Origin: JAGGTJ01 sp964457545
GTDB lineage: Bacteria > Desulfobacterota > DSM-4660 > Desulfatiglandales > Desulfatiglandaceae
Assembly: GCA_964457545.1 (NCBI GenBank)
Contig: CAYWEN010000020.1
Span: 1 to 64,000 of the forward strand
Reading direction: 5' to 3'
DNA: 64,000 nucleotides
Under the pieces are notes generated by a model. The model saw nothing but the letters and a program-made list of their open reading frames with translations, was not told where the DNA came from and made no database searches. Positions 1 through 8,526 of the stretch are shown here, piece after piece. Position 1 is the first letter of the stretch; every line of letters begins with the position of its first letter. The position numbers and the translations under genes were made by a program.

Positions 1-516
1 CCTCTGACATCTCGACAGGATAGTGACAGGGACCTTGCGGATTTCTGTGGTGGCAAATATGAACTTTGCATGAGCAGGGGGCTCTTCAAGTGTTTTCAGC
101 AGGGCATTAAAGGCCTCTTTTGTCAGCATATGCACCTCATCGATTATATATACACGGTATCTGCTTGATGAGGGCATGTATTTGATATGTTCCCTGAGCT
201 CCCTGATCTCTTCAATTCTGCGGTTTGATGCTCCATCTATCTCCTGAACATCAACAGAAGAGCCATCTGTGATGCTGATACAGGAGGGGCATGTGTTGCA
301 TGGAATACCCGGCTCTCCGTTTTCGCAGTTTATTGCCTTGGCCAGTATTCTGGCTACGGTGGTTTTTCCAACCCCTCTTGGTCCGCAGAAAAGGTAGGCA
401 TGTGCAATACGGTCTGCCTTTATGGCATTTACAAGGGTTCTTGTGACATGTGTCTGTCCTACGACATCTTCAAATATTTGCGGACGCCATTTTCTTGCTA
501 ATACTTCATAAGACAT
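1..516 (-). CDS. dnaX: DNA polymerase III subunit gamma/tau, N-terminal part (cut by window start)
   Basis: Clamp-loader ATPase of the replicative polymerase. The minus-strand reading frame starts at an ATG at 516 and runs off the window after 172 codons. It opens MSYEVLARKWRP, has the Walker A motif GPRGVGKTT near residue 45, four zinc-ligand cysteines (C-x8-C-x2-C-x2-C type) and the Walker B VYIIDEVHML. The LLKTLEEPP sensor segment and the arginine-finger stretch SRCQR come last before the edge. This is the conserved order of DnaX domain I-II. Two tRNA-Ser genes and tadA lie upstream on the same strand, a common arrangement. The C-terminal half is not visible, so gamma and tau forms cannot be judged. 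Identification is secure. Confidence 0.97.
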   Translation of the reverse strand, partial: MSYEVLARKWRPQIFEDVVGQTHVTRTLVNAIKADRIAHAYLFCGPRGVGKTTVARILAKAINCENGEPGIPCNTCPSCISITDGSSVDVQEIDGASNRRIEEIRELREHIKYMPSSSRYRVYIIDEVHMLTKEAFNALLKTLEEPPAHAKFIFATTEIRKVPVTILSRCQR

Positions 517-1018
517 GATTTACCGTAAAAGATTGTCCGGTTCCAATCCATAAATGACCTTGGGGGTTTTGATCTTGTCCAAAAATTCTCGTCTGCAGCT
601 TGGAGCGTCACGATTGACTACGGTCTGTTTTTGGCCAGGCAGCATTTATGAAACCGGAAATCAGGTGTTTTTGGTAACAAACTGGTTTTTGAAATATTAT
701 TCCTGTAGAATCCTTGTCTTCCCTGAATCTGAAAAGACTGAATGTCTTGCAAAGACGTCGGGATTCAAAAGACCTTGCTGGAACTCAAGTATCTCCCAAA
801 TTGTTAGTCCAGATGTTTGGAAGGAAACCTGAGAGACAGCCCGAAGGATGGTAAGGTAAAAAGCACAAACAAACCAATGGACTGTATGGAGGCGCAAGTA
901 TGCCGTACAGGTGATTCCGCAGATATTGCGGAATGTGGCCGTTTATGGATGGAAACAAAACGGTAAGTGTCATATTGCTGCATGGGTTTGTATGGGAAAT
1001 ATACTTACGGCAAAAAAA
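517..1018. other. gene-free gap between dnaX and tRNA-Ser
   Basis: No credible coding region. The left edge (541-559) and right part (936-960) carry the two ends of the dispersed inverted-repeat family. The segment 701-750 resembles 40051-40115, next to hcp. A local hairpin is formed by CTGTATGG and CCGTACAG around 879-912. I looked for a signal recognition particle RNA here because it often neighbours dnaX. A GGAAGG loop closed by GTTT/AAAC exists near 817-832, but the conserved internal loop is absent. Confidence 0.6.
541..960. repeat. dispersed inverted-repeat element, copy 1 (long or composite)
   Basis: The left end TTCCAATCCATAAATGACC (541-559) and the right end GGCCGTTTATGGATGGAAAC (938-957) are inverted copies of each other. 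The same end sequence recurs at several other intergenic sites in this window (1446, 15604, 15999, 20103). At 420 bp it is much longer than the 135-180 bp copies, so it may be two elements or one carrying an insertion. It contains no open gene. Confidence 0.5.
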
Positions 1019-1112
1019 TGGCGGAGAGAGAGGGATTCGAACCCTCGGTACCACTTTTGGTAGTACACGCGATTTCCAGTCGCGCTCCTTCAGCCAACTC
1101 GGACATCTCTCC
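1019..1112 (-). tRNA. tRNA-Ser (anticodon GGA)
   Basis: Class II tRNA read on the minus strand. The acceptor GGAGAGA pairs with TCTCTCC, followed by discriminator G and an encoded CCA (plus-strand TGG at 1019-1021). The anticodon loop is CTGGAAA, giving anticodon GGA. A long variable arm (TACTACC/GGTA region) is typical of serine tRNAs, and the T loop contains GGTTCGAATCC. It sits between tadA/tRNA-Ser(CGA) and dnaX on the same strand. Confidence 0.96.
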
Positions 1113-1342
1113 ACAAAAGCCTTGTGCAAAAATAATGTATTTTTAATTTCCTGTCAAACTTAATGAAACTTGAAGCTGCACATCGGTCTTCTCATTTGCA
1201 GTCAGCCCCTTGTTTACAATAGCTGTGTCTGTTTTGTTTTTATATCAGACAGACACAGATTGTTCTGCAAACCCGTTGCTGGGCATGAGAAAATGTGTGG
1301 CTTTTTCAAAAGTCCCTTTTCTGTTGTAGATGGTAGTAAAAA

Positions 1343-1438
1343 TGGCGGAGAGGGTGGGATTCGAACCCACGTGCCCCGCTGTTAACGGGACAAATCGATT
1401 TCGAGTCGACCCCGTTACGACCACTTCGGTACCTCTCC
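1343..1438 (-). tRNA. tRNA-Ser (anticodon CGA)
   Basis: Second class II serine tRNA on the minus strand. The acceptor GGAGAGG pairs with CCTCTCC, then G and an encoded CCA (TGG at 1343-1345). The anticodon loop CTCGAAA gives CGA. A long variable stem is built from TCCCGTT and AGCGGGG-type segments, and the T arm is GGGTTCGAATCCC. It lies 230 bp upstream of tRNA-Ser(GGA). Confidence 0.96.
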
Positions 1439-1445
1439 CTGGTTT

Positions 1446-1580
1446 GTTTCCGTACATAAATGGCCTTTTTGTGTAATTCCGGTATCAATCTGCAGGATTT
1501 TTGAGCTTGTCCGAAAGTTATCATTAACAGATTTGAAACCTTACGGTTGCTCTTGGTCTATTTATGGACGGACACTGTCT
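1446..1580. repeat. dispersed inverted-repeat element, copy 2
   Basis: The left end GTTTCCGTACATAAATGGCC (1446-1465) pairs with the right end CTATTTATGGACGGACAC (about 1558-1575) as imperfect terminal inverted repeats. The interior (TTTTTGTGTAATTCCGGTATCAATCTGC) closely matches the interior of the copy at 15604. The right end forms the 3' tail of the small ORF 1562-1771, so that ORF may have been truncated by insertion of the element. Confidence 0.55.
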
Positions 1581-1771
1581 TGCAATTTTGTAACGGCCAC
1601 TTTAAGGCCTTTGCCTGTTATTGGTTCATAGATGTCTTTTCCTGCAATATTTATATCAAGATATGAAATTGTCTTGCCTGATTTTATCTTCAGAAACGTC
1701 GGTTTTGCCTTAAGACCTGCGAGTTTTCGGGCTGGAAGCCGGGTCAAAGCCCTGATTCTGAAAGATATCAT
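1562..1771 (-). CDS. hypothetical small protein (69 aa), doubtful
   Basis: I do not recognise this protein. The ATG overlaps the tadA stop codon in an ATGA arrangement, which favours translational coupling. The sequence is basic (many Lys/Arg) with a plausible beta-rich middle (GKTISYLDINIAGKDIY). No membrane segment or known motif is visible. The last codons lie within the right end of an intergenic repeat copy, so the present C-terminus may be artificial. It may not be a real gene. Confidence 0.35.
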   Translation of the reverse strand: MISFRIRALTRLPARKLAGLKAKPTFLKIKSGKTISYLDINIAGKDIYEPITGKGLKVAVTKLQDSVRP

Positions 1772-2313
1772 TTGTGAACAGAAAACCTTACAGTGTTCGA
1801 AAATTCAGCTCTGGATGGGTATAATACGGTATTCGGCTTTTTTTTCTGACGCCTCAGTTTGAAAAAATCCTGTATGATAGTCCTGCATTCCATCTCCATA
1901 ATCCCGGAAACGACATTTACCCGATGGTTTAATGCGGGATTTGAGGCAAAATCATATATGGAACCTGCTGCGCCGGTTTTGGGATCAAAGGCTCCAAAGA
2001 GCAATCTGTTGATTCGTGCAGTTATTATTGCACCCATACACATGGGACATGGTTCTATAGTAACAGCAATTGTGGTATTATTCAACCTGTAGTTTTTACA
2101 CGCAGAAGCAGCCTGTCTTATAGCAATGATTTCTGCATGGGCGCATGGATCATTAAAAGATATTGTCCGATTATGGGCACTGGCAATAATGTGTCCGTCC
2201 TTATTGGCTATTGCGGCCCCTACAGGGACTTCATTTTCGGAAAACGCCATTCTGGCCTCGTTTAAGGCACATCTCATAAGGCTAAGCCATGCAGGGTTAT
2301 GAGTAGTGTTCAA
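1768..2313 (-). CDS. tadA: tRNA-specific adenosine-34 deaminase
   Basis: Deaminates A34 to inosine in tRNA-Arg(ACG). It shows the cytidine/deoxycytidylate deaminase zinc site: CAHAE (His ligand and catalytic Glu) and PCPMCMGA (two Cys ligands). The EVPVGAAI segment precedes the active site, as in TadA. An upstream in-frame TTG at 2352 is possible. I prefer TTG at 2313, because AAGGGAG lies 6 nt before it and the protein then begins just ahead of the usual first helix (LMRCALNEARMAF). That gives 181 residues, slightly long because of a C-terminal tail rich in Lys/Arg. Only the exact start is uncertain. Confidence 0.95.
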   Translation of the reverse strand: MNTTHNPAWLSLMRCALNEARMAFSENEVPVGAAIANKDGHIIASAHNRTISFNDPCAHAEIIAIRQAASACKNYRLNNTTIAVTIEPCPMCMGAIITARINRLLFGAFDPKTGAAGSIYDFASNPALNHRVNVVSGIMEMECRTIIQDFFKLRRQKKKPNTVLYPSRAEFSNTVRFSVHK

Positions 2314-2648
2314 GTTTGTCTCCCTTGAAATGTCTTTATATCTGTTCTGCAAAATTTAGCACATGCTTTCTTGTTACGTCAACATGCTTGGGCAAGCAGA
2401 AAATCGTGAGGGCTGGTCTTTGTTCAACAGGGTTTTGTTTAGATATTGTCATACATAATTTGATGAGTTGGAAGATATAAACAGTATGATATTTTTTATA
2501 CAGGTTTTATGTTATCTTGTCAGATAATTTTCATGCATGGAGAGTTTGTCAGAATTTTTGAAACGTCCAATTCAGACAGATATGCACATGAATATGGTTG
2601 TCCATGAAACATACGGGTTTTAAAGGCGGAGTACAAGGAGTACAATGG

Positions 2649-3863
2649 ATGAGGAAATATTTTATTGCTATGGCAGCAACATATTTCCTTGGTGTATTCA
2701 ATGACAATTTTTTCAAGCAGGTGGTTCTGCTTCTGGCGGTGGAGGCTGGAATGAACAGGATTCAGGGAGAGGCAACCCAACTGTTTTCTCTGCCTTTTAT
2801 ACTCTTTTCTGCCTGGGGAGGATGGTTTGCAGACAGATTTGCAAAAAGACAGGTAGTTATAGGTGCGAAAATACTTGAGTTGATCGCAATGCTGTTTGGT
2901 GCATATGGAATCTTGAGTATGAACTGGCCCTGTATTATGACAATGGTTTTTGTTATGGCCCTGCAATCCACCCTGTTTGGTCCGGCTTTGAACGGAGCAA
3001 TACCTGAACTGTATCCTACAGAGCATGTTACGCGGGCCAATGCTGTTCTTAAACTTGTTACTACCGTGGGTATCCTTGCAGGAATGGCTATGGCCGGTTT
3101 TGCTCTTGATCAGAGATGGGTGGCAACCAGGATCCCTTTTGGTAGAATCCTTGTTGCTGTAGCCGTTGTTATGATAGCAGTTTTCGGCGTGGCTGTATCC
3201 TTTGGCGTTTTTTCAATGCCTGCCAGTGGTTCCGGAAAATCTTTTCCCTGGACAGGACCTGTTGATTCTGTGCGTGATATGCTGCATTTGAAAGATGATC
3301 CTCTGCTTCTGCTTGCAATATGCTGTCAGGGTTTTTTTTATTTTCTAAGTCTCCTTGCCATTATGGTGATAAACACCCTTGGTGTACAGGAGCTGGGCCT
3401 GAGTTTGACTGCTACCTCCTTTATCTCTGTCTCCCTTATGGCAGGTGTTTGTGCAGGTTCCATGGCAGCGGTTAGACTGACCTCATATAACAGATGGACA
3501 CATGTCCTTGCCCCTGCTCTTGCAGGAGTGGGTTTAAGTTTGGCAGGGGCGGGTCTGCTGGTTTTTATATGCAGGAAAGACATCTTTGCCTTTTTGATAC
3601 CTGTTATTATGTCTGCCGGTTTTTTTGGTGGAGTTTTTCTTATACCTGTTACGTCTTTTATTCAGATTCGTCCCTCATCAGACAGCAAGGGCAGGATTAT
3701 AGGGGTCAACAATTTTTTCGGTTTTACATGCATGCTGGCTTCAGGATGGTTTTTCCCCATGCTGGACAACCTGTTTCAACCGTCGGTTTCCATGATTGTT
3801 CTTGGTGTTTTGTCTTGTGTTGCAGGGCTTGTTATAATCCAACTTCTGCGTTTGTGCGTTTAA
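2649..3863 (+). CDS. lplT: MFS transporter of the lysophospholipid transporter (LplT) type
   Basis: Inner-membrane major facilitator with about twelve hydrophobic segments. The opening YFLGVFNDNFFKQ and the loop FADRFAKRQVVIGAK (MFS motif A region) are characteristic of LplT-like proteins. These flip lysophospholipids to the cytoplasmic side for reacylation. I chose the ATG at 2649 because AAGGAG lies about 10 nt upstream; an in-frame ATG at 2598 would only add a polar, unconserved leader. In many bacteria this transporter is fused to or adjacent to an acyltransferase/acyl-ACP synthetase. Here that partner-type protein lies at 8527, beyond the carboxylase genes. A strong terminator follows immediately. 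Substrate is inferred from family only. Confidence 0.85.
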   Translation: MRKYFIAMAATYFLGVFNDNFFKQVVLLLAVEAGMNRIQGEATQLFSLPFILFSAWGGWFADRFAKRQVVIGAKILELIAMLFGAYGILSMNWPCIMTMVFVMALQSTLFGPALNGAIPELYPTEHVTRANAVLKLVTTVGILAGMAMAGFALDQRWVATRIPFGRILVAVAVVMIAVFGVAVSFGVFSMPASGSGKSFPWTGPVDSVRDMLHLKDDPLLLLAICCQGFFYFLSLLAIMVINTLGVQELGLSLTATSFISVSLMAGVCAGSMAAVRLTSYNRWTHVLAPALAGVGLSLAGAGLLVFICRKDIFAFLIPVIMSAGFFGGVFLIPVTSFIQIRPSSDSKGRIIGVNNFFGFTCMLASGWFFPMLDNLFQPSVSMIVLGVLSCVAGLVIIQLLRLCV

Positions 3864-3899
3864 AAGACAGACAGTGTCTATCTATGTCTGTCTTTTTTT
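3862..3899 (+). terminator. Rho-independent terminator after the MFS gene
   Basis: The 12-bp stem AAAAGACAGACA (3862-3873) pairs with TGTCTGTCTTTT (3885-3896) around an 11-nt loop and continues into a T run. It begins at the stop codon of the transporter gene and separates it from the carboxylase genes. Confidence 0.9.
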
Positions 3900-4332
3900 A
3901 TCATCTCGGTGTTTGTTATACTGGAGATAACAAATGGAAATTGCGGTATCCTTTGTGTCACCATGTGCCAAAGTGCTTCTCTGCTTTATTTGTCCTGCAC
4001 AAAAAAGTCATTTATGGTTTGAAAACATCCTGGTGCCAGAATCCGTGGATGAATACTGTTTGATGGCACCGGGTTCCTGATAGGTGCAGGGAATTGCAGG
4101 CATGACAATGTTGGGAATCTGTTTGTGGACAGGCCCATAAACAAACCTGATATGTAAAAAGATCTCTGCGAGGAAGGAGCAGATTTATATGTTTGCAACA
4201 ATTTGCAACAAGGTGACTTGAGTCAAAGTGTTTCTTTTGGTAAACTGTCTGTTCCGGTCTTGATAAACCCGGAAAAGATCTGGCTTCAACGTCAAAACAC
4301 TTACTGATTCTTGATTCATAGAGGAGCAAGAG
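3900..4332. other. gene-free upstream region of the carboxylase pair, with repeat ends
   Basis: No gene is seen. Degenerate ends of the dispersed inverted repeat occur at about 4006-4025 (CATTTATGG), 4037-4060 (AATCCGTGGATGAATAC) and 4113-4147 (CTGTTTGTGGACAGGCCCATAAACA). A CRP/FNR-like palindrome is at 4213-4226. The carboxylase gene follows an AGAGGAGC ribosome-binding site at 4320-4327. Confidence 0.5.
4213..4226 (+). promoter_or_regulatory. candidate CRP/FNR/HcpR-type operator upstream of the carboxylase pair
   Basis: GTGACTTGAGTCAA. Read on the other strand this is TTGACTCAAGTCAC, which differs at one base from the TTGAC-N4-GTCAA palindrome described for HcpR-type regulators. A TAAACT hexamer at 4241-4246 could be a -10, but the spacing to the box is shorter than in class II sites. 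This is a weak candidate. Confidence 0.3.
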
Positions 4333-5790
4333 ATGCCGGAAAACATAAAAAAGATATTGATTGCCAACAGAATGGTGCCTGCTGTTAGAATTATGCATGC
4401 CTGCAGAGACAGACGCGTGCCTACTGTTGCTGTCTACAGTACTCCTGACAGATTGGCCTATCATGTGATGATGGCAGACGAAGCCATTCACATTGGAGAT
4501 GCCCCGCCAGTGGTATCCTACCTCAATATGGAAAAGATGATAGAGGCTGCCCATAGAACCAACGCTGATGCTATAAACCCCGGGTGGGGATTTCTTGCTG
4601 AAAATGCAGATTTTGCCCAGATGGTAAAGGACGCTGGGCTCAAATGGATAGGCCCGGATCCGGAGGTAATACGGATGATGGGGGACAAGATAAAAGCCAA
4701 AAAGTGGGCACGGAAAGCAAACGTTCCAACTATTCCGGGTATAGACAATGTCAAGGATGAAAAACAGATAAAGAAATGGATGGATGATGAATCCATAGAT
4801 TATCCTATAATTATCAAGGCAGCCTCTGGTGGCGGCGGTAAAGGTATGGTCAAGGTGTCTGAAACATCGGAATTGTCCATGGCTCTGGCCCGGGCAAAAT
4901 CCGAGGCCAGGAAGAGTTTTGGGGATGACACCCTTCTTGCAGAAAAATATATAGAACGTGGTCGTCACATAGAAGTCCAAATAATTGCAGACAACTATGG
5001 GAATGTTTTTCATCTGTTTGAAAGGGAATGCACCCTTCAGAGGCGAAACCAGAAGATCATAGAGGAGGCGCCTTCACCTTCCATTGATGAAAACATCCGC
5101 CATGAGATATGTTACACGGCAGTAAGATTAATGAGAGAAATAGGCTACACCACGGCAGGAACGGTCGAGTTTGTTTTTGACATCTCTACAAAGCGCTTCT
5201 ATTTTCTGGAAGTAAACACCAGGCTCCAGGTAGAGCATGGAATTACTGAGCTTATTACTGGCCTTGATATTGTAGGCCTTATGATGGATGTGGCGGAAAA
5301 TAAGGAACTTAAGCTTTCACAGGATAAGATTAACATGAACAGGTGGGCTCTTGAGGTTCGGGTAAATGCAGAGGATCCGAAAACCTTTAGCCCTTCATTC
5401 GGCACCATCTCCAGACTTCAGTTTCCCAGTGGCCCCTGGCTTAGGATAGCTACGGGTGTTTATGAAGGCGCAGATGTTCCACCTTACTATGACTCACTTC
5501 TCATGCTTATAATGACCACAGGGAGAACAAGGGAAGGCGCTATCAAGGTCATGGACAGAACCCTCAGCAGGAATTTGAGAATAGAGGGGGTTAAGACACT
5601 GGTTCCCCTTCTTTTGAGTATTATCAGGCATGAGGCCTTTAATCGCGGGGAATTCTCTACGAGATTTATAGAAAATCACATAGATGAACTTGTTTCCATG
5701 TTCAGGGAAAAGGACAGTCAGGATGAGGTTCTGAAAATTGCCAAGTATATTGCTGAAATAACGGCTCTTGGCCCTCAGGAGTGGATGTAA
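4333..5790 (+). CDS. biotin carboxylase subunit of a divergent biotin-dependent carboxylase
   Basis: ATP-grasp enzyme that carboxylates biotin (485 residues, usual for AccC/PycA). Kept features: ATP-binding glycine loop SGGGGKGM (about 164-171), QRRNQKIIEEAPSP, the catalytic EVNTRLQVEH (about 291-300), and RVNAEDP. Unusual features: the near-universal N-terminal IANRGEIA is IANRMVPA, HPGYGFL is NPGWGFL, and the His of the RRHQK motif is Asn. The start has the RBS GAGGAGC. It is followed after one base by the carboxyltransferase/biotin subunit gene, so the two are certainly co-transcribed. Family resemblance suggests pyruvate or 2-oxo-acid carboxylase. The altered signature residues argue for a distinct subfamily, and the substrate is not assignable. 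Confidence 0.85.
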   Translation: MPENIKKILIANRMVPAVRIMHACRDRRVPTVAVYSTPDRLAYHVMMADEAIHIGDAPPVVSYLNMEKMIEAAHRTNADAINPGWGFLAENADFAQMVKDAGLKWIGPDPEVIRMMGDKIKAKKWARKANVPTIPGIDNVKDEKQIKKWMDDESIDYPIIIKAASGGGGKGMVKVSETSELSMALARAKSEARKSFGDDTLLAEKYIERGRHIEVQIIADNYGNVFHLFERECTLQRRNQKIIEEAPSPSIDENIRHEICYTAVRLMREIGYTTAGTVEFVFDISTKRFYFLEVNTRLQVEHGITELITGLDIVGLMMDVAENKELKLSQDKINMNRWALEVRVNAEDPKTFSPSFGTISRLQFPSGPWLRIATGVYEGADVPPYYDSLLMLIMTTGRTREGAIKVMDRTLSRNLRIEGVKTLVPLLLSIIRHEAFNRGEFSTRFIENHIDELVSMFREKDSQDEVLKIAKYIAEITALGPQEWM

Positions 5791-5791
5791 A

Positions 5792-7828
5792 ATGAAAGTA
5801 TATGAAGTGAATAGGGATAACTGGATCAGACCCGGCATGTCACCGGCAGATGTGGTAAAGTTTTTGCGGCAGCTCGAGGGAGTTGCCCTGACATCCACGG
5901 GCATGAGGGATGCTGGCCAGTCTGATTTCAAAAACCGTCACCGCATACATGATCTGTCAAGCCTGTGCCCTTATTACAGAGATATGCTCCTTTTTAGTTC
6001 GGAATGTCACGGTGGAGCCAGATGGCATGTAGGCATTATGAACAGAAAGGAAAGTCCGTTTGAAGAAATAGAGATTTTAAGGGAAAAGATGCCAAATGTC
6101 ATGCTTCAGACCCTTATCAGGGAGACTAACCTTTGGGGCTACAGACCGTATCCCAAAAATATTATCGAATATGTGGTGGAAAGGGTTGATATAGATGTTT
6201 GGAGATCTTTTTCATTTTTAAATGACATCCGTAACATGAGAACTGTTGCAGAGATAGTTATGAAGCGTCAGCGCCTTTTTCAGCCGGCTATTTCCTTTAC
6301 CCAGGCAGAGTGGACAACCAACGAATACTACCTTGGTGTGGTAGATGAGATAGTCAGCCTCTGTGGAGGGATTGACGAAATAATACTGTGTATAAAGGAC
6401 ATGGCTGGTGTGGGTAGTCCTGAAAGGATAAGGAGCCTTGTTGATGCAATAAAACAGAAATATCCTGAGCTGCTTATACAGTATCACAGGCATGCTACTG
6501 ACGGTCTTGCCATGCCGGCCCTGCTTGCTGCAGCAAAGGCTGGTGCAAAGATACTGGATGCGGAAGAAGACTCGCTTAGCAGATTCTATGGCCAGGCGCC
6601 GATTCTTGGCCTTCAGAGTTACCTGGAAGAATCTGGAATACCTGTAGTTCTTAACAGGGATGCCTGCATAAATGCGGTAGAGGAAATCCGTAACTGGATT
6701 AGTCACTACGAGTGGGCCGAATCACCATTTAAAGGCTTTGACCACCAGATAACTTCACACAGAATGCCGGGAGGGGCATTTCCAAGTTCCTTTGAACAGG
6801 CCCAGAAGGGCGGTTTTTTGCACCTGATGCCTGCAATTCTCAAAGTCATGTCTCTTTACAACAAGATAATCAAATACTTTGATGTAACTCCCGGATCCCA
6901 AATCACATGGGTTACCTGCAACGGTATCGTAAACAAGTATGAAAAGGAGTTGGGGAAGTCAGGGATAAAACATATTATAGATCTTTTGACAAAATTCATT
7001 GACGATAAGGGTCAGGATTTCAATGCCATGGAACCCGGGGAACAGGAAGAACTCCTTCATCTGTTCAGACACGCTCCGAGCGATTTCAAAAACCTGCTCC
7101 TTGGTGGTTATGGCAGACTCCCACAGGGTTGGCCTGCAGACTGGGTCTATGAAAGTACTTTTGGAGATGACTGGAAAGAAAAGATAAAGGAAAGAGACGA
7201 TTCTTCTCCTCTTGACTCTCTCAATCCTGATGACATGGAAGGTATAAGAACCGATCTTGCTGATATCCTTGGAAGGGAACCAACCGACGAGGAATTTGCC
7301 CTTTATCTTATGCATCCAAAGGATACCATTACCTATATTGATTTCAGGGAAAAATATGGAGACAGTTCTCTGGTTTTGCCTACTGATGTTTGGAGGCAGG
7401 GACTTAAAAGTCCGGGAGACAAGGTGGAATTTGAAATCTGGGGCAAGCCCTATTCCATAGAACTTCTTTCCATAGGGGCTGAACATGAAGGCCTTATCCA
7501 TGTGGTTGCCAAAATCAATAACAAGGCAAGTGTTTTCAAGGTAGAAACCCCGAGAGCCAAAAAGGTGGAGATCAGAATGGCTAAGGGTGAAAACGAGATA
7601 GGTGCTCCCATAAACGGGAATATTTGGCGTATAGGCAATCCTGACAGGGGTGCCATCAAGGAGGGAGATATTGTCCACCAGGGCGAGGAAATTGCAAATC
7701 TGGAGGCCATGAAAATGGAAAATGCCCTTGTAGCTCCCTTTGATGCACTTGTGGAAGAAATTGCTGTAAAGCTGAATGATCAGGTCGAGGAAGGCCAGCT
7801 TCTCTTTGTTTTGAAAAAGCTGGATTAG
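5792..7828 (+). CDS. carboxyltransferase/biotin carrier subunit, PycB-like but divergent
   Basis: 678 residues. An HMGL-like TIM-barrel carboxyltransferase domain (about 1-300) and a conserved PycB-type middle are followed by a C-terminal biotinyl domain with NLEAMKMEN (biotin Lys about 640). Metal ligands seem retained: Asp40 in RDAGQS, Lys near 201 in KDMAG, His232 and His234 in YHRHATDG. Acceptor-site positions differ from pyruvate carboxylase. RDAHQS is RDAGQS, HTHDTxG is HRHATDG, and the loop that normally reads SGxTSQP reads SRFYGQAP, losing the Thr that accepts the proton/CO2 in pyruvate carboxylase. PGGQYTN is PGGAFPS. The start at 5792 is set by AGGAG at 5777-5781. It is probably a biotin carboxylase with another acceptor. 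Confidence 0.8.
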   Translation: MKVYEVNRDNWIRPGMSPADVVKFLRQLEGVALTSTGMRDAGQSDFKNRHRIHDLSSLCPYYRDMLLFSSECHGGARWHVGIMNRKESPFEEIEILREKMPNVMLQTLIRETNLWGYRPYPKNIIEYVVERVDIDVWRSFSFLNDIRNMRTVAEIVMKRQRLFQPAISFTQAEWTTNEYYLGVVDEIVSLCGGIDEIILCIKDMAGVGSPERIRSLVDAIKQKYPELLIQYHRHATDGLAMPALLAAAKAGAKILDAEEDSLSRFYGQAPILGLQSYLEESGIPVVLNRDACINAVEEIRNWISHYEWAESPFKGFDHQITSHRMPGGAFPSSFEQAQKGGFLHLMPAILKVMSLYNKIIKYFDVTPGSQITWVTCNGIVNKYEKELGKSGIKHIIDLLTKFIDDKGQDFNAMEPGEQEELLHLFRHAPSDFKNLLLGGYGRLPQGWPADWVYESTFGDDWKEKIKERDDSSPLDSLNPDDMEGIRTDLADILGREPTDEEFALYLMHPKDTITYIDFREKYGDSSLVLPTDVWRQGLKSPGDKVEFEIWGKPYSIELLSIGAEHEGLIHVVAKINNKASVFKVETPRAKKVEIRMAKGENEIGAPINGNIWRIGNPDRGAIKEGDIVHQGEEIANLEAMKMENALVAPFDALVEEIAVKLNDQVEEGQLLFVLKKLD

Positions 7829-8526
7829 ATAGCTGCTCGTCCGGAAAAAATTCAATACAGGCTCTTGGGATATCGGATTTGTGTGTCCGCAGGTCTCTTC
7901 TTTTTCGGGTAAGGGGTGGATCTGTGAGGATCATTTTTTCAAGTGTCTGAAACTGTGTCTAAACGGTTTTTATATATGTCATGACCAAACAACCTTTATT
8001 AATTCTTGGGTTACCTTTGAACCAATGACCGGATTTGCAACAGGATACAACATAATAAAAAATGTCCTGTGACAGACAAAGGACATAGAGGATCAAATGC
8101 CAAAATTACTGTTGCCTGCATTTGTTTTCAAACAATATCCGCCAATTTCTTCAACACATGTTGACAGGGAAATCAGACCGTATCCATTGTCTCCTTATCC
8201 GAATTCCCCTATGAATTTCTTATCAGCAATATCTCTGTAGCATCTGATTTGCAGTTGTTGCTTTTTATCTTCATCTGATATTTCTGTCCCATCCTGCACT
8301 GCCATCTTTTATTTTTCCTGAGTTGTCTTTTTTTTGCCGGTTTTTGCGTTTTTGTGCCTTGTTATGTCTTATGTTGTCTGGATAGGTATGGCTATACGGA
8401 CAGGTCGGTTTTTGTGGATGTTTCTGCTGTAGGAAGAATTGAGCGTTTGGGGATTTTCTGATCCTTATACCTTGCGGAATTGAGCAAAGTTGTCTGTTTT
8501 ATACGATTACAGGGGTTTAATGCCAA
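7829..8526. other. long gap between carboxylase and acyltransferase fusion
   Basis: No intact gene. The right half (8093-8305, minus) holds a decayed histidine-kinase-like fragment (separate entry). The left part is AT-rich and may carry weak remnants of the dispersed repeat. No clear promoter hexamers or terminator were found. Confidence 0.4.
8093..8305 (-). pseudogene. remnant of a histidine-kinase-type ATPase domain
   Basis: A 71-codon minus-strand frame beginning ATG at 8305 is interrupted by one in-frame TAA after about 36 codons and then continues in the same frame to a TGA at 8093. The second part reads GDNGYGLISLSTCVEEIGG. This resembles the G2 box and following helix of GHKL sensor-kinase ATPase domains (GxGxGLxxxxxxxEExGG). 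No H box, N box or upstream sensor is present. I infer a decayed 3' fragment. Chance similarity is possible because the match is short. Confidence 0.35.

Noticed and set aside
785..930. Possible signal recognition particle RNA upstream of dnaX
   Set aside because: A GGAAGG loop is present but the conserved symmetric internal loop and AGCAG side are absent.
4012..5013. Long minus-strand open frame (333 codons) opposite the biotin carboxylase gene
   Set aside because: It is fully antisense to a clear gene with strong domain motifs and reads as an irregular composition. It is a shadow frame.
6959..7855. Minus-strand open frame (298 codons) opposite the carboxyltransferase
   Set aside because: Antisense to the biotinyl half of a strong gene, with no motif.
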